Shown here: piece after piece, positions 19,692-29,874 of the stretch
Numbering within the stretch: the stretch's first letter is position 1
Layout of the letters: each line of letters opens with the position of its first letter
Assembly: GCA_040954595.2 (NCBI GenBank)
Contig: CM082585.2
Coordinates: 2,914,001 to 2,978,000 of the forward strand
Reading direction: 5' to 3'
Source of the DNA: Balanoglossus misakiensis
Taxonomy: Eukaryota > Hemichordata
Length of the DNA: 64,000 nt
Translations under genes and position numbers: made by a program
Notes under the pieces: generated by a model
The model's database searches: none
What the model was told of the DNA's origin: nothing
Seen by the model: only the letters and a program-made list of their open reading frames with translations

Positions 19692-21218
19692 TTAAAGGGC
19701 AAGGTTTTTTCTGTTTTACGATCGATGTATGCTAATGTAACTGCGTGCATTCGATCGCCAGCTGGTATTACAGATTTATTCAGGTGTGAAATGGGAGTGC
19801 AGCAAGGCAGCATATTGTCACCTTTGCTTTTCACGTTATTCATTAACGACTTGGGGGGTTCGGTTGAACATGAATATGCAGGAGTTCACATTGCCACTAT
19901 AAAACTCTTTTTTCTCCTTTTCGCTGATGACTTGTCTTTATTTAGTACAACCCAAATTGGCCTACAGAGATTACTAAATAATTTATCTTCATATGCTAGC
20001 AAATGGAAGCTCAAAGTCAATATTTCCAAATCAAAAATTATTGTCTTTAGGAAAGCGGGTCGACTTAGATCAACAGAGAAATGGTTTTTGAATGGGCAGA
20101 GAGTAGAGGTTGTTCCCGCATACAGCTATCTTGGAATTTTATTTCCAGTTCTGGTCTGTGGAGTCGGGCTCAGGGTCAACTAGCGTTACAAGCTACGAAA
20201 GCGCTGTTTAATGTGAAGCGGGCATTATGTAAGTTTGACTGTATTGATGTGAGTCTGGCTTTCAAAGTTTTTGATGGGAAGATTCTACCCATCATGATGT
20301 ATGGAAGCGAAATTTGGGGGTTACATGCAGGGGAACAGATTGAAAAAGTGCATAATGATTTCTGTCGTTTTATTTTAAAGCTCAAACACAATACAGCTAA
20401 TCTTGCAGTCAAGGGCGAACTTGGTCGTTTTTCTATTCGCACATTTAGGCTAACTAGGGTTATCAAATATTGGTTTAAATTGTTGACGATGCCACATTAC
20501 CGTATTGCCTACCATTGTTATAATTTCCAACACTCTGAGGCAGAAAAGGGAAGAGATTGTTGGGCTTCTGGAATCAAGCAATTATTATTTTCACTAGGTT
20601 TTGGGGAAGTGTGGATTAATCAAGGGGTTGGGTGCATAAATACTTTTATCAGTCTATTTAAACAGCGATGTCAAGACGTTTTTATTCAAGAATGGCATGC
20701 TGGTCTGGCAATGTATTCAAAGTTGGATACCTATTGTAATCTCAAGTGTACATTTGGGCGGGAAAAGTACCTTTCTGTTCCACTTCAAGAAAAATATCGC
20801 AATGCCTTATGTCGCTTAAGAGTATCTGCACATTCTTTACGAATAGAATCTGATAGACCTTTATTGAATCGTCCTGAAAGAATTTGCTGTTTTTGTGACA
20901 AGAATGTCATTGAAGACGAATTTCACTTCTGCATTGTATGTCCGTTTTATGATAATTTAAGGGCCAAATATTTGCCTACACACTTCTATATTGCACCATC
21001 CTATGTAAAATTTGTTTTGCTTTGTACGTCTGAAAATAGCACGGTGATACGAAATCTGTCTAAATACATTTTCTATGCTATGAAGAAAAGAGCAAATACA
21101 GCAGCTGATTCAACTTAAGTGTTTGTAACCTCAAATGCTTAATTTTGTTGGGCACCCTCGTGCATATCGTGTGTATCAATCATATGTATACATTTGGGCC
21201 AGTGGCCTACTGTATATG

Positions 21219-21246
21219 AATAAAATAATAATAATAATAATAATAT
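21219..21246 (+). repeat. (AAT)n tail of the LINE
   Basis: AATAAAATAATAATAATAAT-type tail after the ORF2 3' UTR; the related LINE copy ends in a similar AT-rich triplet tail at 37498-37512. Confidence 0.75.
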
Positions 21247-21259
21247 TGCACGATACAAT

Positions 21260-22028
21260 GTACATTGTTAAAATGAAAATCTCTTCAATGCTTGTAGAAT
21301 TACAATGTCAAATTCTTTGTGTGCGCTCATTACATAATTTTCTATCTCATTCGATGCGTAGTGCATGCGCAGAAACTCTAAAACGACACATGGCTTCTCT
21401 ATTTGAATCATTTTCAATACAAGATAAATAATGCTCTTGCCCAAAGGTCAATCTGAAAGAAACAGACGTAAATTTGAATACAAATTCTGAACATAATACT
21501 GATAACAATTTTATTCAAAGTATTTGCAAAATCATGAGTTTTTCATAGAAGTCAAAATACAGCTTCTACGGCTACGGCTACAGAAAATAAGTCTCCCACT
21601 TAGTGTAAATTTTTCTCCCTATAAAGTTTGAACTAAAATTATAACACCAGTCAAAGCAACTAATATTTTACCCAACACAATACGACAATATATAACAGAA
21701 CTTTGGGGCATGTTATGTACTGTGTCAGTCAATTGATAGTCGCTGTTGTTTGTCCATGTAAGTATCAAACAATGAATATTATTTGCGTGTAAACTTATAT
21801 GAAATTAACTGCGAGTCAAGATTAATACAAAGAATTGAAATCACCACAATTTTAATAGACCGTAAATTGCATAGAGCTCTTGAATTTCATCATAGATAAT
21901 TTGAATAGATGCTACAACTGGAGTGATCAGTTCGACAACTCTTTCAGGATGCTGAAACAATAAAACACCTTAAAATACTCTTTCTATAACCTACCTGTTT
22001 AAATATTAAGATGCAACCAAATTCCCTG
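21260..22028. other. no feature recognised
   Basis: AT-rich sequence with short ORFs only. Confidence 0.4.
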
Positions 22029-22763
22029 TCAATCATCTGCCAATAGCTCGAGATAAACCGTGCATCCTGAGAGGTAAGTATTGGAAGGGGAATCAGCTGG
22101 ATTGGCACTGGACGGAATATACCGCATTTCTAAAAGTGATATCCAAATCACTACCTCATATATAGTCTTCAAGGCGTTATTCATATCCTTGCTTCTACTT
22201 CTCAAATTCCGCCAGCAATGTATTAGCGTTTTGTTATCAGTATAAGCAATAACCCGGGTATTGCGGACCACACATTCAAATGACAGTAATGTTTTCTTAA
22301 GCGCCTTACTCTCCTTATACGCTAACGGTTTTCTTGCATATTCGTACCCCAGTAATCTCTAATCTCCCCTCTCCTTTCTCCAGACATACAGATACCGCCC
22401 CAAGCATACTGAGAAGCATCACTTGTGAATGTTGACATATTTCTCTTCTTTCCATTGACTGTATATATTCCCTGTTTCCAACCTCTCCCAGCGTAAGATT
22501 TCATCACGTAACTCTGGGTGACGAAATATAAGACCTCCCTCTTTCTCAACCTTAGACAAAGGAGCTGCCATCTGCTGAATATACATTATACAACGGCCAC
22601 CAACAACAAAACACATTTCCTCATCAATTCGCTGAAGGGTTTTGACAGAAACAAAGAGGCTACGTAAGATGTCCTTCCGTAATTTCACGAACTTCATTTT
22701 CTTCTGATGAGATATGCTAAACTTTTTCTTCACTTGAAAACAGAGGAGCTCCAAACGGGGCAC
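22029..22763 (-). pseudogene. reverse transcriptase/RNase H relic, DIRS-like
   Basis: Three overlapping minus-strand frames carry pieces of one pol protein: a connection region with SVKTLQRIDEEMCFV and AAPLSKVEKEG, an RNase H start TSDASQYAWGGICMSGE with DYW, and the RNase H end IAYTDNKTLIHCWRNLRSRS with MRYIPSSANPADSPS. These follow the RNase H of DIRS-type retroelements (TDAS, YTDN, ADSPS). Frames change twice and no recombinase was found next to it. Confidence 0.6.
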
Positions 22764-22779
22764 TTTTGATTTTGTAAGA

Positions 22780-25125
22780 GATAGAATAAAGTAAATAATG
22801 TTAACATTGCAACACCAGAGGGGAAGTCATAATAGGACAATCATCAGAGCATACAGACTATCGATTGACACCGTATCCAAAAAACAGGATCAAGCCTAAA
22901 TGAGACAGTCTGCTGAGAGTGTACATTCTGACCATGGCTGTACCACCTCTTTTGCTGATTACATCTACAAACTGCAGGATTTTTCGACTAGAAACATTTT
23001 TGTCTCTGAACCCAAATTTTGCAGCGTGCCGACCGACGTTATCGAGTGAACTATATTTGTAAGGGACGATGATGCACCCCAAAAAAATTTAGATCAAGAA
23101 TATTTGGCATTGTTTCTCTTTGGGGGGGGGGGGCAAAGTTGAATATTGATATACAATGACAATGTATGCTATGGTTTGCCCCCGGGAAATGATTGGTGCA
23201 ATGCTAATATCTAAATTCATAGTGTAATATTTGATGAAGCCGGTTGAATTGACCCAAATGTTTGTAGTCTTTCATTACACTCACAAAGAGAAGCCAAAGA
23301 ATTTGACATCAAAAGAATCGACTTTACATTCAACAGTACCACACGACAATCCCCTATGTCACAGGCACAAACGTTGTGTATTTACATTTCAATTCCCACG
23401 TGACTGTGAACTGTACCTATCCTTAACAAATGTGCAAATGTCACCTTGGAATAATTTTCTGTGTTTTTTTACTTGCTTTAGGAAAAATAATAGTCATCCA
23501 AACCTTTTAATTCTTTGCAATATTAAGTTTTATGAGGAGTCTTTTTGGAAACAAAGAAGAAAATAATTCATTCACCACCTTGTTGTCGTGAAAATTACTA
23601 CTTTAATTTTTCTCCATACAGTTAACACATAGATTGGCGGCCATTTTGAATTTTTAATTTGATACAATATGAGTCGTTCATTTAAAATGTTAACAATTGA
23701 AACTCGCAACAAACAACACCAAAGATAACTAGCCCCTGATGTTTTCATCGGCAGGTTTCTACTTTTTTTTAAAGAAGGATAACATGGAAGTAATTAAATA
23801 TACAAAGCTTTCAAAACGACAAAATGTAAGGCATACTTGAAATGGGTAACTATATGTGTGACTGTAAAAATACAAGAATGAACAAATAGCCTACTAAAAT
23901 TAATATTGAGTTGAGTGTTTAAATATGTAAACATATAGATTTAATTTGAAATAGACATCTAACATTAACAACCACGAGATACATGAACACCAACATAATA
24001 ATGATTGTATTTCAATCTGGAATCCAACAATTGTTCGAATTGAAAATTAATCACAGTTTTTTTTTGTATAAAGTTGACAATAAATTCAATCGAATAATAA
24101 TGATTTACACATTTGTGAATAACGAATTCAATTTTTCTGAATAAATTACTCATGGCATATACTCCAAAGACTCGGCAGAGAATAGTGATGATGGTGGTTT
24201 GGCCTAAATGACACCATAATATATTATCTATAATATAATTTGTGTTAATATGGTAAGGACGAATGAAGCATGATTAATAACTCTGGAGGCCTAAGTGGCC
24301 AAAAATCCATTGGACTAATCTGATAAAAATGAAATTCTGTTCATATCGCCCTCGTGTGGTCAGTGAGCATTATGTGGAGGGACCAACTGTTTTGCCGCCA
24401 CGTTGGAAATCACCATGCATCATGGGTTAGAATGTAACCAATCGTTTTCTAGGGTAATATCATTGTTGTTGCCAGTCCGGATGTAAATATCGTCAGGTGG
24501 TTACACAGACACACAGTGGAGGTGACGTTTGATAATGGTGAAACCTACGGATTTAAAATAAATGCAGAAAAGTTGGAACATTTCTGTGAGTAATATGACA
24601 AAGTATTACAGGTTCTGCCTACTGTTTGAATTGTGTCATATCTAAAGGATGCATTGAATTCGGTTAGGTTCAAATTACAAAATTGATTCTGCTAAATCCA
24701 AATTATATTTTGAGGAACCATTGTGCATACCTGGCAACCGTCACTCTCCCAGCTGTCAGTCTGGATATTCAGATAATCACAGCTAGTTTGTATGACAGTG
24801 TATGCAAACTGGATATCTTGCTCTACAAAATGGAATGAATACAAACAAGTTAGGGTATCTCAAAGAAGTTGTATTCTTTTTGACGTGGTGGTGACGTCGA
24901 CTCTTAAAACCCCGGATGTAGACTCATGCATTTTGGCCTAGTAGTTCAGACTTCCTTACTACATGAATTGATATGATAGGTTCTGATACAAATAATAAGT
25001 TTGAACTTGTAAATTTAAATGATGCATGACAATGCACAAGCTATTAAATGTGCTTTAAACAGCAAATGTGTACAATACTTAAGTGCAGTGTAAGGTACAT
25101 GTAAATGTTAAACATGGACACTTAC
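22780..25125. other. no gene recognised
   Basis: AT-rich. It should hold later exons of the minus-strand gene at 25126-28238 if that gene is intact, but I saw no GPS-type Cys/Trp motif or 7TM/11TM segment here. A homopolymer G run lies at about 23121-23131. Confidence 0.4.
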
Positions 25126-25354
25126 TGTGGGGAATGATAAATGTTAAATAATATTCCCCAGTTCTTAAGAAATAGTGTTCTGGGATTAACACCGTGGAAT
25201 AATCTCCTGCAAATTCCATGTCAACAGCGAACTGGTATCCAACGTATTCGTCATTGTAAGTTGTGTGCTCTTTGAAGACGTACACCGTTGTATTTCCATA
25301 CAGAGGTTTGCAATTTTCAAACTTAATGATAATTGGTTGGAACAACCATGCTAT
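25126..25354 (-). CDS. exon (AWLFQPIIIKFENC...YYLTFIIP)
   Basis: Acceptor TCGTCGCAG, donor GTAAGT, phase 0 in and phase 1 out. Beta-rich with NTTVYVFKE and GEYYLTFIIP. The next exon was not found. Confidence 0.65.
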
Positions 25355-28238
25355 CTGCGACGATAGAATATATAGAATGAATATTAATTTTGCGAGAAAT
25401 ATGAACACTTTTTGCTTACATCTGTTAGTATTGGCTGGCCGATAGCCCAAAGCAGTATACATAATCAGAATTGAATTTACTAGTTTTATTTCCATTCACC
25501 TACCTCTACCTCGACATTTAATCCAAAATATGTGACGTCATGGACTACAGTGTACACACCTTCGATCAATGAGACGGTTTCTGGCTCAGGGGCTTCACTA
25601 GCAAATGTAATTTCAATGTCTTCTTTAGTATCTTTCACTGGAAGGGTGAATAGAGAATAACTTTTATGCAGATGTTGATGCTGAACAGAAAATATATATT
25701 GCATAGCCATATTTACAGACAAACCAAGTTAGGTAGAGTTCATACAAATCTTTCAGTGTTAGATTTTATCCGATTCCAACTCATACCATATAGAAAGCAA
25801 TATTGTGATGATAATATAATACCTTCTAACTCTCTGCCTTCTCTATCAGTGAACGACAAGCTCAACACAAATTTTCTTGGAAATGTGTTCCGTTCATTGT
25901 AGTCTTGGAGATGCAAAACTTCTGTTCAAAACACTAACCTATGGGCGATAATGTATTATAAACTTCATTGGCATGTGTTTACAGAGTGTGTTTAAGGAAA
26001 TAGAGAGAGAGAGAAGCGATAACATCTTATGTTCAACAACAAGGGTTAGACTCTTACAATCCTGTTAACAATTGCTCCAGAGGTTAAATTGGAGAACATC
26101 TTCTCTGCCGGTGGAAACTTCACACCATTGCCGCCTCGGAGTAACATAGAGGTGTCGGTAAGATGCACCACAGAATCGCTTTCCAAATGCAATTGAAAGA
26201 ATTCTGAATCCATGGTAACTGGCCCACTGCCGGGTTCCATCCCACGTAGAACAGTCTTGGCGAGGGAATCGGTTGCGTTTAGAAGGAACTTGGTCACCAC
26301 GTCTGTTGTTTCATCTTCGGCCGGCGACGGAAGAGTCACAATGCCTTCATCCAGAAGCGCCAGGCTTTCTGTAAGATTTGAAATTGAAACTGTAGGCAGA
26401 ATGAGTTTCCCTACTGTCCGTTGTTCATTACATATATTGATTATATTCGGGCATCACTTCAACATTAGTCTAACACATGATGTCCAAATATATGGCCATT
26501 GCAAAGTTTGCACAGTCTGGACATCGTGAACTGGAACGTGTTTTTTTTTGTCAGAAATGTGAAATCGCTTGCCTTTAGCTATGTTCCGACTTGAATCTAG
26601 AGGCAGGTTTAGATCCATTAGTTCCTTGATCATAGCAGATGCTCGAGGAAATGGTTCAAGCACCTGTCGGAGTTCAGAAATGACACAATGAAGCATTTGT
26701 TAGTTCATTTTGACTTTTTAACATATAAAAGTTCCAAGATAGTCGTACTGTAAACAAAATATAAATATTTTTCAGAGTGTTCATATTATTTTTCATATTT
26801 TTCCAATGTTGTTTACTGTCAGAGTCCTTAAAAATATGATTACATGAAATCTACACATTGCAATGATGAGAGGGCAAGTCTAAGTCATCGAATGACCTAG
26901 GCCATGTGATGGCACACGACTTTCGCGCGGATATATATTGACAAATATTTATTGTCTTGATCTAAACTTTGAACGGTAAATAATCATGGTTAACTATATT
27001 CCTTTGAACCACGCCCTCATTCGCTCGTCAGGAGAGCGTGTTCTGAAGCTTACTCGTTCCTTGCCCATTGGGGGCGCTGCATTGATTCAAACTGCGCTCT
27101 AATGTTGCATTTTAATAAGAATTCCTTTTAGCAGTCTGGTTTAATACTTACACCTGATACAACTGGACATGCGTACAGAGAGAAGGTGCCTACAAAAGAA
27201 ATATAATGCAAAAGTGTTTTGGGTAGAAATGTATATAAATGACGGTACGAAATTAAAGCAGCGAGCATAGTGCCCTGGGCATATGTGAACGTTGAGATTT
27301 AACGCACGTCACTGATGAAGAATATTTATATTGTACAAATGAGAACATTAGACAAACTATTAGATATGCTTATGTGAGAAAATCTTTGGCCATTCAATCC
27401 AGTAGATTTTAATATAGGTGTAACCTTCATGCCAACATTGAGTGTTTTTGTACACGAATTTATATAAAAAAACAATCATTGGATGACTTTACTATGACAC
27501 TCAAGGAAGCGCGTGTGCTTGAAATTACTCTTGTTGGTCTACCGGTATACCGCCCTCTACACTGACGCATCATAAGCCTCTGGGAACACATTTTCAGATA
27601 AATGATAGCCCTCAAAACCTTTGCTACATATATGAGGAGATTTTTTTCATAAAAGTCACCTGGGTTTTCTTTGTAGACGTAGCATGGAGATCGGCGACAA
27701 TTTTCCATTATTAATAGCGGTATTGACACAGCAATCTCGATCTCCCTACCCTAATAATGACGGTGACGATGACGATAGATATTAAAAAGAAAGGAAAATA
27801 AAACATTTTGACACCGTCATTGTTGTTGTTGTTGTTCTTCTTCTTCTTCAATTGAGAGATAATTGAAATGAAACACTTGATACTCACTTTCCACTGCAGT
27901 TACAGTCGCATGAAATGATCCAGGATTTTGCTCACTTGTCGTCCAAACTATCGTAGTGACATCACCGAACGATACAAAGATGGGTGGGACAATGGGCATA
28001 TCATCGTATATATAATTGCGCTTTTGTTTAATATTGCTTTCATTGCCATCGTCTAGAAGTGCAAGGGAGTCATTTTGCGAGACCAACTCGAAATGACTGA
28101 AGCAGACTATTATTAGTCCACCATCAGTATTGGTCAGGGTCCAAGTGCACTCAAGACTGATGTTGTGATCATCTGGATAGTTTGGAGGACTAACTCTAAC
28201 TGCCTGGCCATTTCTTAGGGCGTATATCTCAAAGTATT
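25126..28238 (-). CDS. CUB plus polycystin-1-like ectodomain protein (partial)
   Basis: Minus-strand exons 28238-27888, 27189-27152, 26663-26573, 26368-26058, 25921-25823, 25637-25504 and 25354-25126. The first encodes a CUB domain (SPPNYPDDHNISLECTWTL, CFSHFEL, FVSF, ending in a conserved hydrophobic pattern). The next ones encode a helical segment like the REJ/GAIN-side region of PKD1-family proteins (FLLNATDSLAKTVLRG, SDSVVHL, NLTSGAIV). Then come VLHLQDYNERNTF, FTDREGRELE, VKDTKEDIEITF and the beta-rich YVGYQFAVDMEF segment, a pattern seen just before the GPS site of polycystin-1-like proteins. Most phases agree; 26058 to 25921 does not, so a small exon may be missing. GPS, membrane segments and the protein start were not found. 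Expected location is the cell surface. Confidence 0.65.
25504..25637 (-). CDS. exon (VKDTKEDIEITF)
   Basis: Acceptor CCTTCCAG, donor GTAGGT. The x-V-K-D-x-x-x-x-I-E-I-x-F pattern resembles the pre-GPS region of polycystin-1-like proteins. Confidence 0.65.
25823..25921 (-). CDS. exon (VLHLQDYNERNTF...FTDREGRELE)
   Basis: Acceptor TTGAACAG, donor GTATTA; open only in the frame that joins G to TG of the next exon (Val). Its entry phase does not match the previous exon as drawn. Confidence 0.55.
26058..26368 (-). CDS. exon encoding helical PKD1-like segment
   Basis: Acceptor TCTTACAG, donor GTAAGA. Encodes ESLALLDEGIVTLPSP, DVVTKFLLNATDSLAKTVL and KMFSNLTSGAIVNRI, with two potential N-glycosylation sites. 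Confidence 0.65.
26573..26663 (-). CDS. exon with GC donor (VLEPFPRASAMIKEL)
   Basis: Acceptor CCGACAG. The only donor that keeps the frame is AAAG followed by GCAAGC, a GC-AG intron; the G joins AA of the next exon to give Glu. Confidence 0.6.
27152..27189 (-). CDS. small linker exon (TFSLYACPVVSG)
   Basis: 38 bases. Acceptor TTTGTAG, donor GTAAGT (an alternative donor lies three bases inside). Phase 1 in, phase 0 out, matching both neighbours. Confidence 0.55.
27823..27850. repeat. (GTT)n/(CTT)n microsatellite
   Basis: Six GTT units followed by four CTT units, just downstream of the CUB exon donor in the minus-strand gene. Confidence 0.8.
27888..28238 (-). CDS. CUB domain exon
   Basis: Acceptor TTTTTGTCAG, donor GTGAGT, 117 codons, leaves phase 1. 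Has the CUB-like PPNYP start, aromatic-rich strands and the acidic SLALLDDGN turn; only one Cys is obvious (ECTW), plus VCFSHF. Confidence 0.75.
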
Positions 28239-28276
28239 CTGACAAAAAGAAATAGAATATAACAGAAGTATGAGGT

Positions 28277-28552
28277 TGTGGATATATCATGATAGTGAAT
28301 TAAGGTTCCACCACACACAACTTCCATCCTGTTCGTAGGATTTGAGAGTAACAACTCGCCCAAAATGAATAAATGGTAAAGACTGATTATTCATTTTGGC
28401 GAGTTTTCCACTCTCATGTCTACAAGCGGGACGGAAGTTGTGTGTGATCGAATGTTGATTCACTATATATCCACATGTAGAATAACATAAACGCTGTCTT
28501 GTATCAACATAATTAATGGAAAAGGGGTCAGCGAGAGAGAGACTTTATCCCT
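28277..28552. mobile_element. MITE, AGGGACAAAG family, left-truncated copy
   Basis: Shares CGCCAAAATGAATAA, GATTCACTATATATCCACAT and the right end CTTTATCCCT with the copy at 10106-10452. Its right flanking TTAA (28553-28556) is also the left TTAA of the next element. Confidence 0.75.
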
Positions 28553-28556
28553 TTAA

Positions 28557-29342
28557 GATGGGTCCCTGGGATCTTTTTGCCCGTTGCTATGGGCCTTTAT
28601 AGGACATTACACCCCGATTTGGACTAATCCGTTTTCAGAGTCTAACAAGGGGCTGGTAACTAGTTGAAAATCTGCACGATTGTGAGCGCGCGCCCCCTGA
28701 CGCCATTGATATGCAAATTAGTTAGGTCAAATTTCAAAAGCCTAAGGCTTTTTATTCCGTGACCTCAAAAACGAACTTGATACGTATTCATTAGTTGCTT
28801 GAACTAGGGAAGATCGTGACGGATTTTGTTTTCGAATATTATCGTTGTATCCTACGATTTCAGCATACCCGTACCACACCTGAAAAAGTCATCGATTTTG
28901 GGTGTTTTTGGACGCACTCTTCCACTGGTATCGCTTCTTAGCACGACGAAAACCGAAAAAACGATCCGTCACACTATGCGGAAGTGCGTTCTCAACAAGC
29001 AGGTCAAAATTGGCTGGCCTACGTCGCCTGTGAAAAAAGCCTTAGGGATTTTCGTGAACGGTACAAAATCTCTGTGTACAAAACATTGGATTTTTAGCGT
29101 TCGATCCAGTTACTGTGGTTACAGGACGCGCACGCTATCGCTGACCGCTGCTTTGCCGTATTAGCGTGGCGGCCTATGGCCGGGCGGTAGCTGCCGTAAA
29201 CATACTCAGACAGGGGGTGTGCACACAATTTTTAACTAGTTACAAGCCCCTTGTCGGACGTTCATAACGGTTTCGATCAAAATTGAGTGTAATGTCCTAT
29301 AAAGGCCCATAGCAACGAGCAAAAAGATCCCAGGGACCCATC
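28557..29342. mobile_element. MITE, GATGGGTCCC family (TTAA), copy 2
   Basis: 786 bp with ends GATGGGTCCCTGGGATC and GATCCCAGGGACCCATC, TTAA on both sides (28553-28556, 29343-29346). Nearly identical to copy 1 at 18897-19691. Confidence 0.85.
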
Positions 29343-29346
29343 TTAA

Positions 29347-29850
29347 AGGCACGTAAGCTGCAACTGGATAAAAAATTAAAGTTTTAAATAATCTCATATA
29401 TGCTTTTAATTATGTCTATTAAATGATATTTCATGATAATATATCAAGCTCAACCCTTATTTACGACAAAATGGCCAAAAATTAAAGAAAAACGAAAATT
29501 CCTGCAATTTTATAAAGAGTGCAGTATTGCAATGAAAAATGAAAATCTGATGTCTCAGTGGTGTACATTTACTTCCATGAGCTCAAGTGGATGAGATCAT
29601 GTTTTGTTTATGAAGTTTCATAACCTGAAATGCAACATTTTCATTGTTTCTTGCATTTTCCCACGGTGGCGGCCATAATCGCTTGCGGCAAAGGTTTATT
29701 ATTTATCTGGTTAAAACTTGCATATGCACTCATATTTAGGGTTTATAATGCTTGTGTATAGTTCACTGCCTTCATCTGCATGGACTAATGGTAGTGCAGT
29801 TTGAAACAAAAATTATGAAAATTATCCCAACAGTTACAGCTTACGTGCCT
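29347..29850. mobile_element. MITE, AGGCACGTAAGCTG family (TTAA)
   Basis: 504 bp with ends AGGCACGTAAGCTGCAACTG and CAGTTACAGCTTACGTGCCT, flanked by TTAA at 29343-29346 and 29851-29854. Shares its left TTAA with the preceding MITE. Confidence 0.8.
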
Positions 29851-29874
29851 TTAAGGGTTGCAATGTTGTTAACT

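Larger units (their letters stand above)
15338..21118 (+). pseudogene. LINE ORF2: APE endonuclease and reverse transcriptase, interrupted
   Basis: Segments 15338-15791, 17239-18892 and 19692-21118 together encode one protein. The first has the endonuclease start CILWNINGIQNKW and LTETW; the second has ILGDFNARTS, VIDYVLT and SDHHPV of the endonuclease, then RT motifs KAPGIDGISPE, NNYRGMTLL, QAGFRKKYST and FIDFEKAFD; the third has GVQQGSILSPLLFTLFIND, FADDLSLF and a C-terminal CCFC...DEFHFCIVC zinc-like motif. Breaks: two transposon insertions and a one-base loss in a T run near 20140 (YLGILF then out of frame). The last part is open to a TAA at 21118. Otherwise well preserved, suggesting a fairly young copy. 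Confidence 0.85.
14148..21241 (+). mobile_element. full-length LINE with 2A-like ORF1, carrying two nested DNA elements
   Basis: AATATTGCACGA occurs at 14136-14147 and again at 21242-21253, directly after an (AAT)n tail, so I read it as a 12-bp target-site duplication of a complete insertion. Inside are a short 5' UTR, ORF1 (14288-15301) and ORF2 (15338 to 21118). ORF2 is interrupted by an element at 15792-17238 and a MITE at 18897-19691, and has one frameshift near 20140; no other stop was seen. The family is an APE-endonuclease non-LTR retrotransposon with an L1-like ORF1. A related, 5'-truncated copy is at 34753-37512. Confidence 0.85.

Noticed and set aside
27460-27729. 89-codon minus-strand ORF between CUB and linker exons
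   Set aside because: No acceptor/donor pair that would keep phase between the flanking exons, and no recognised sequence.
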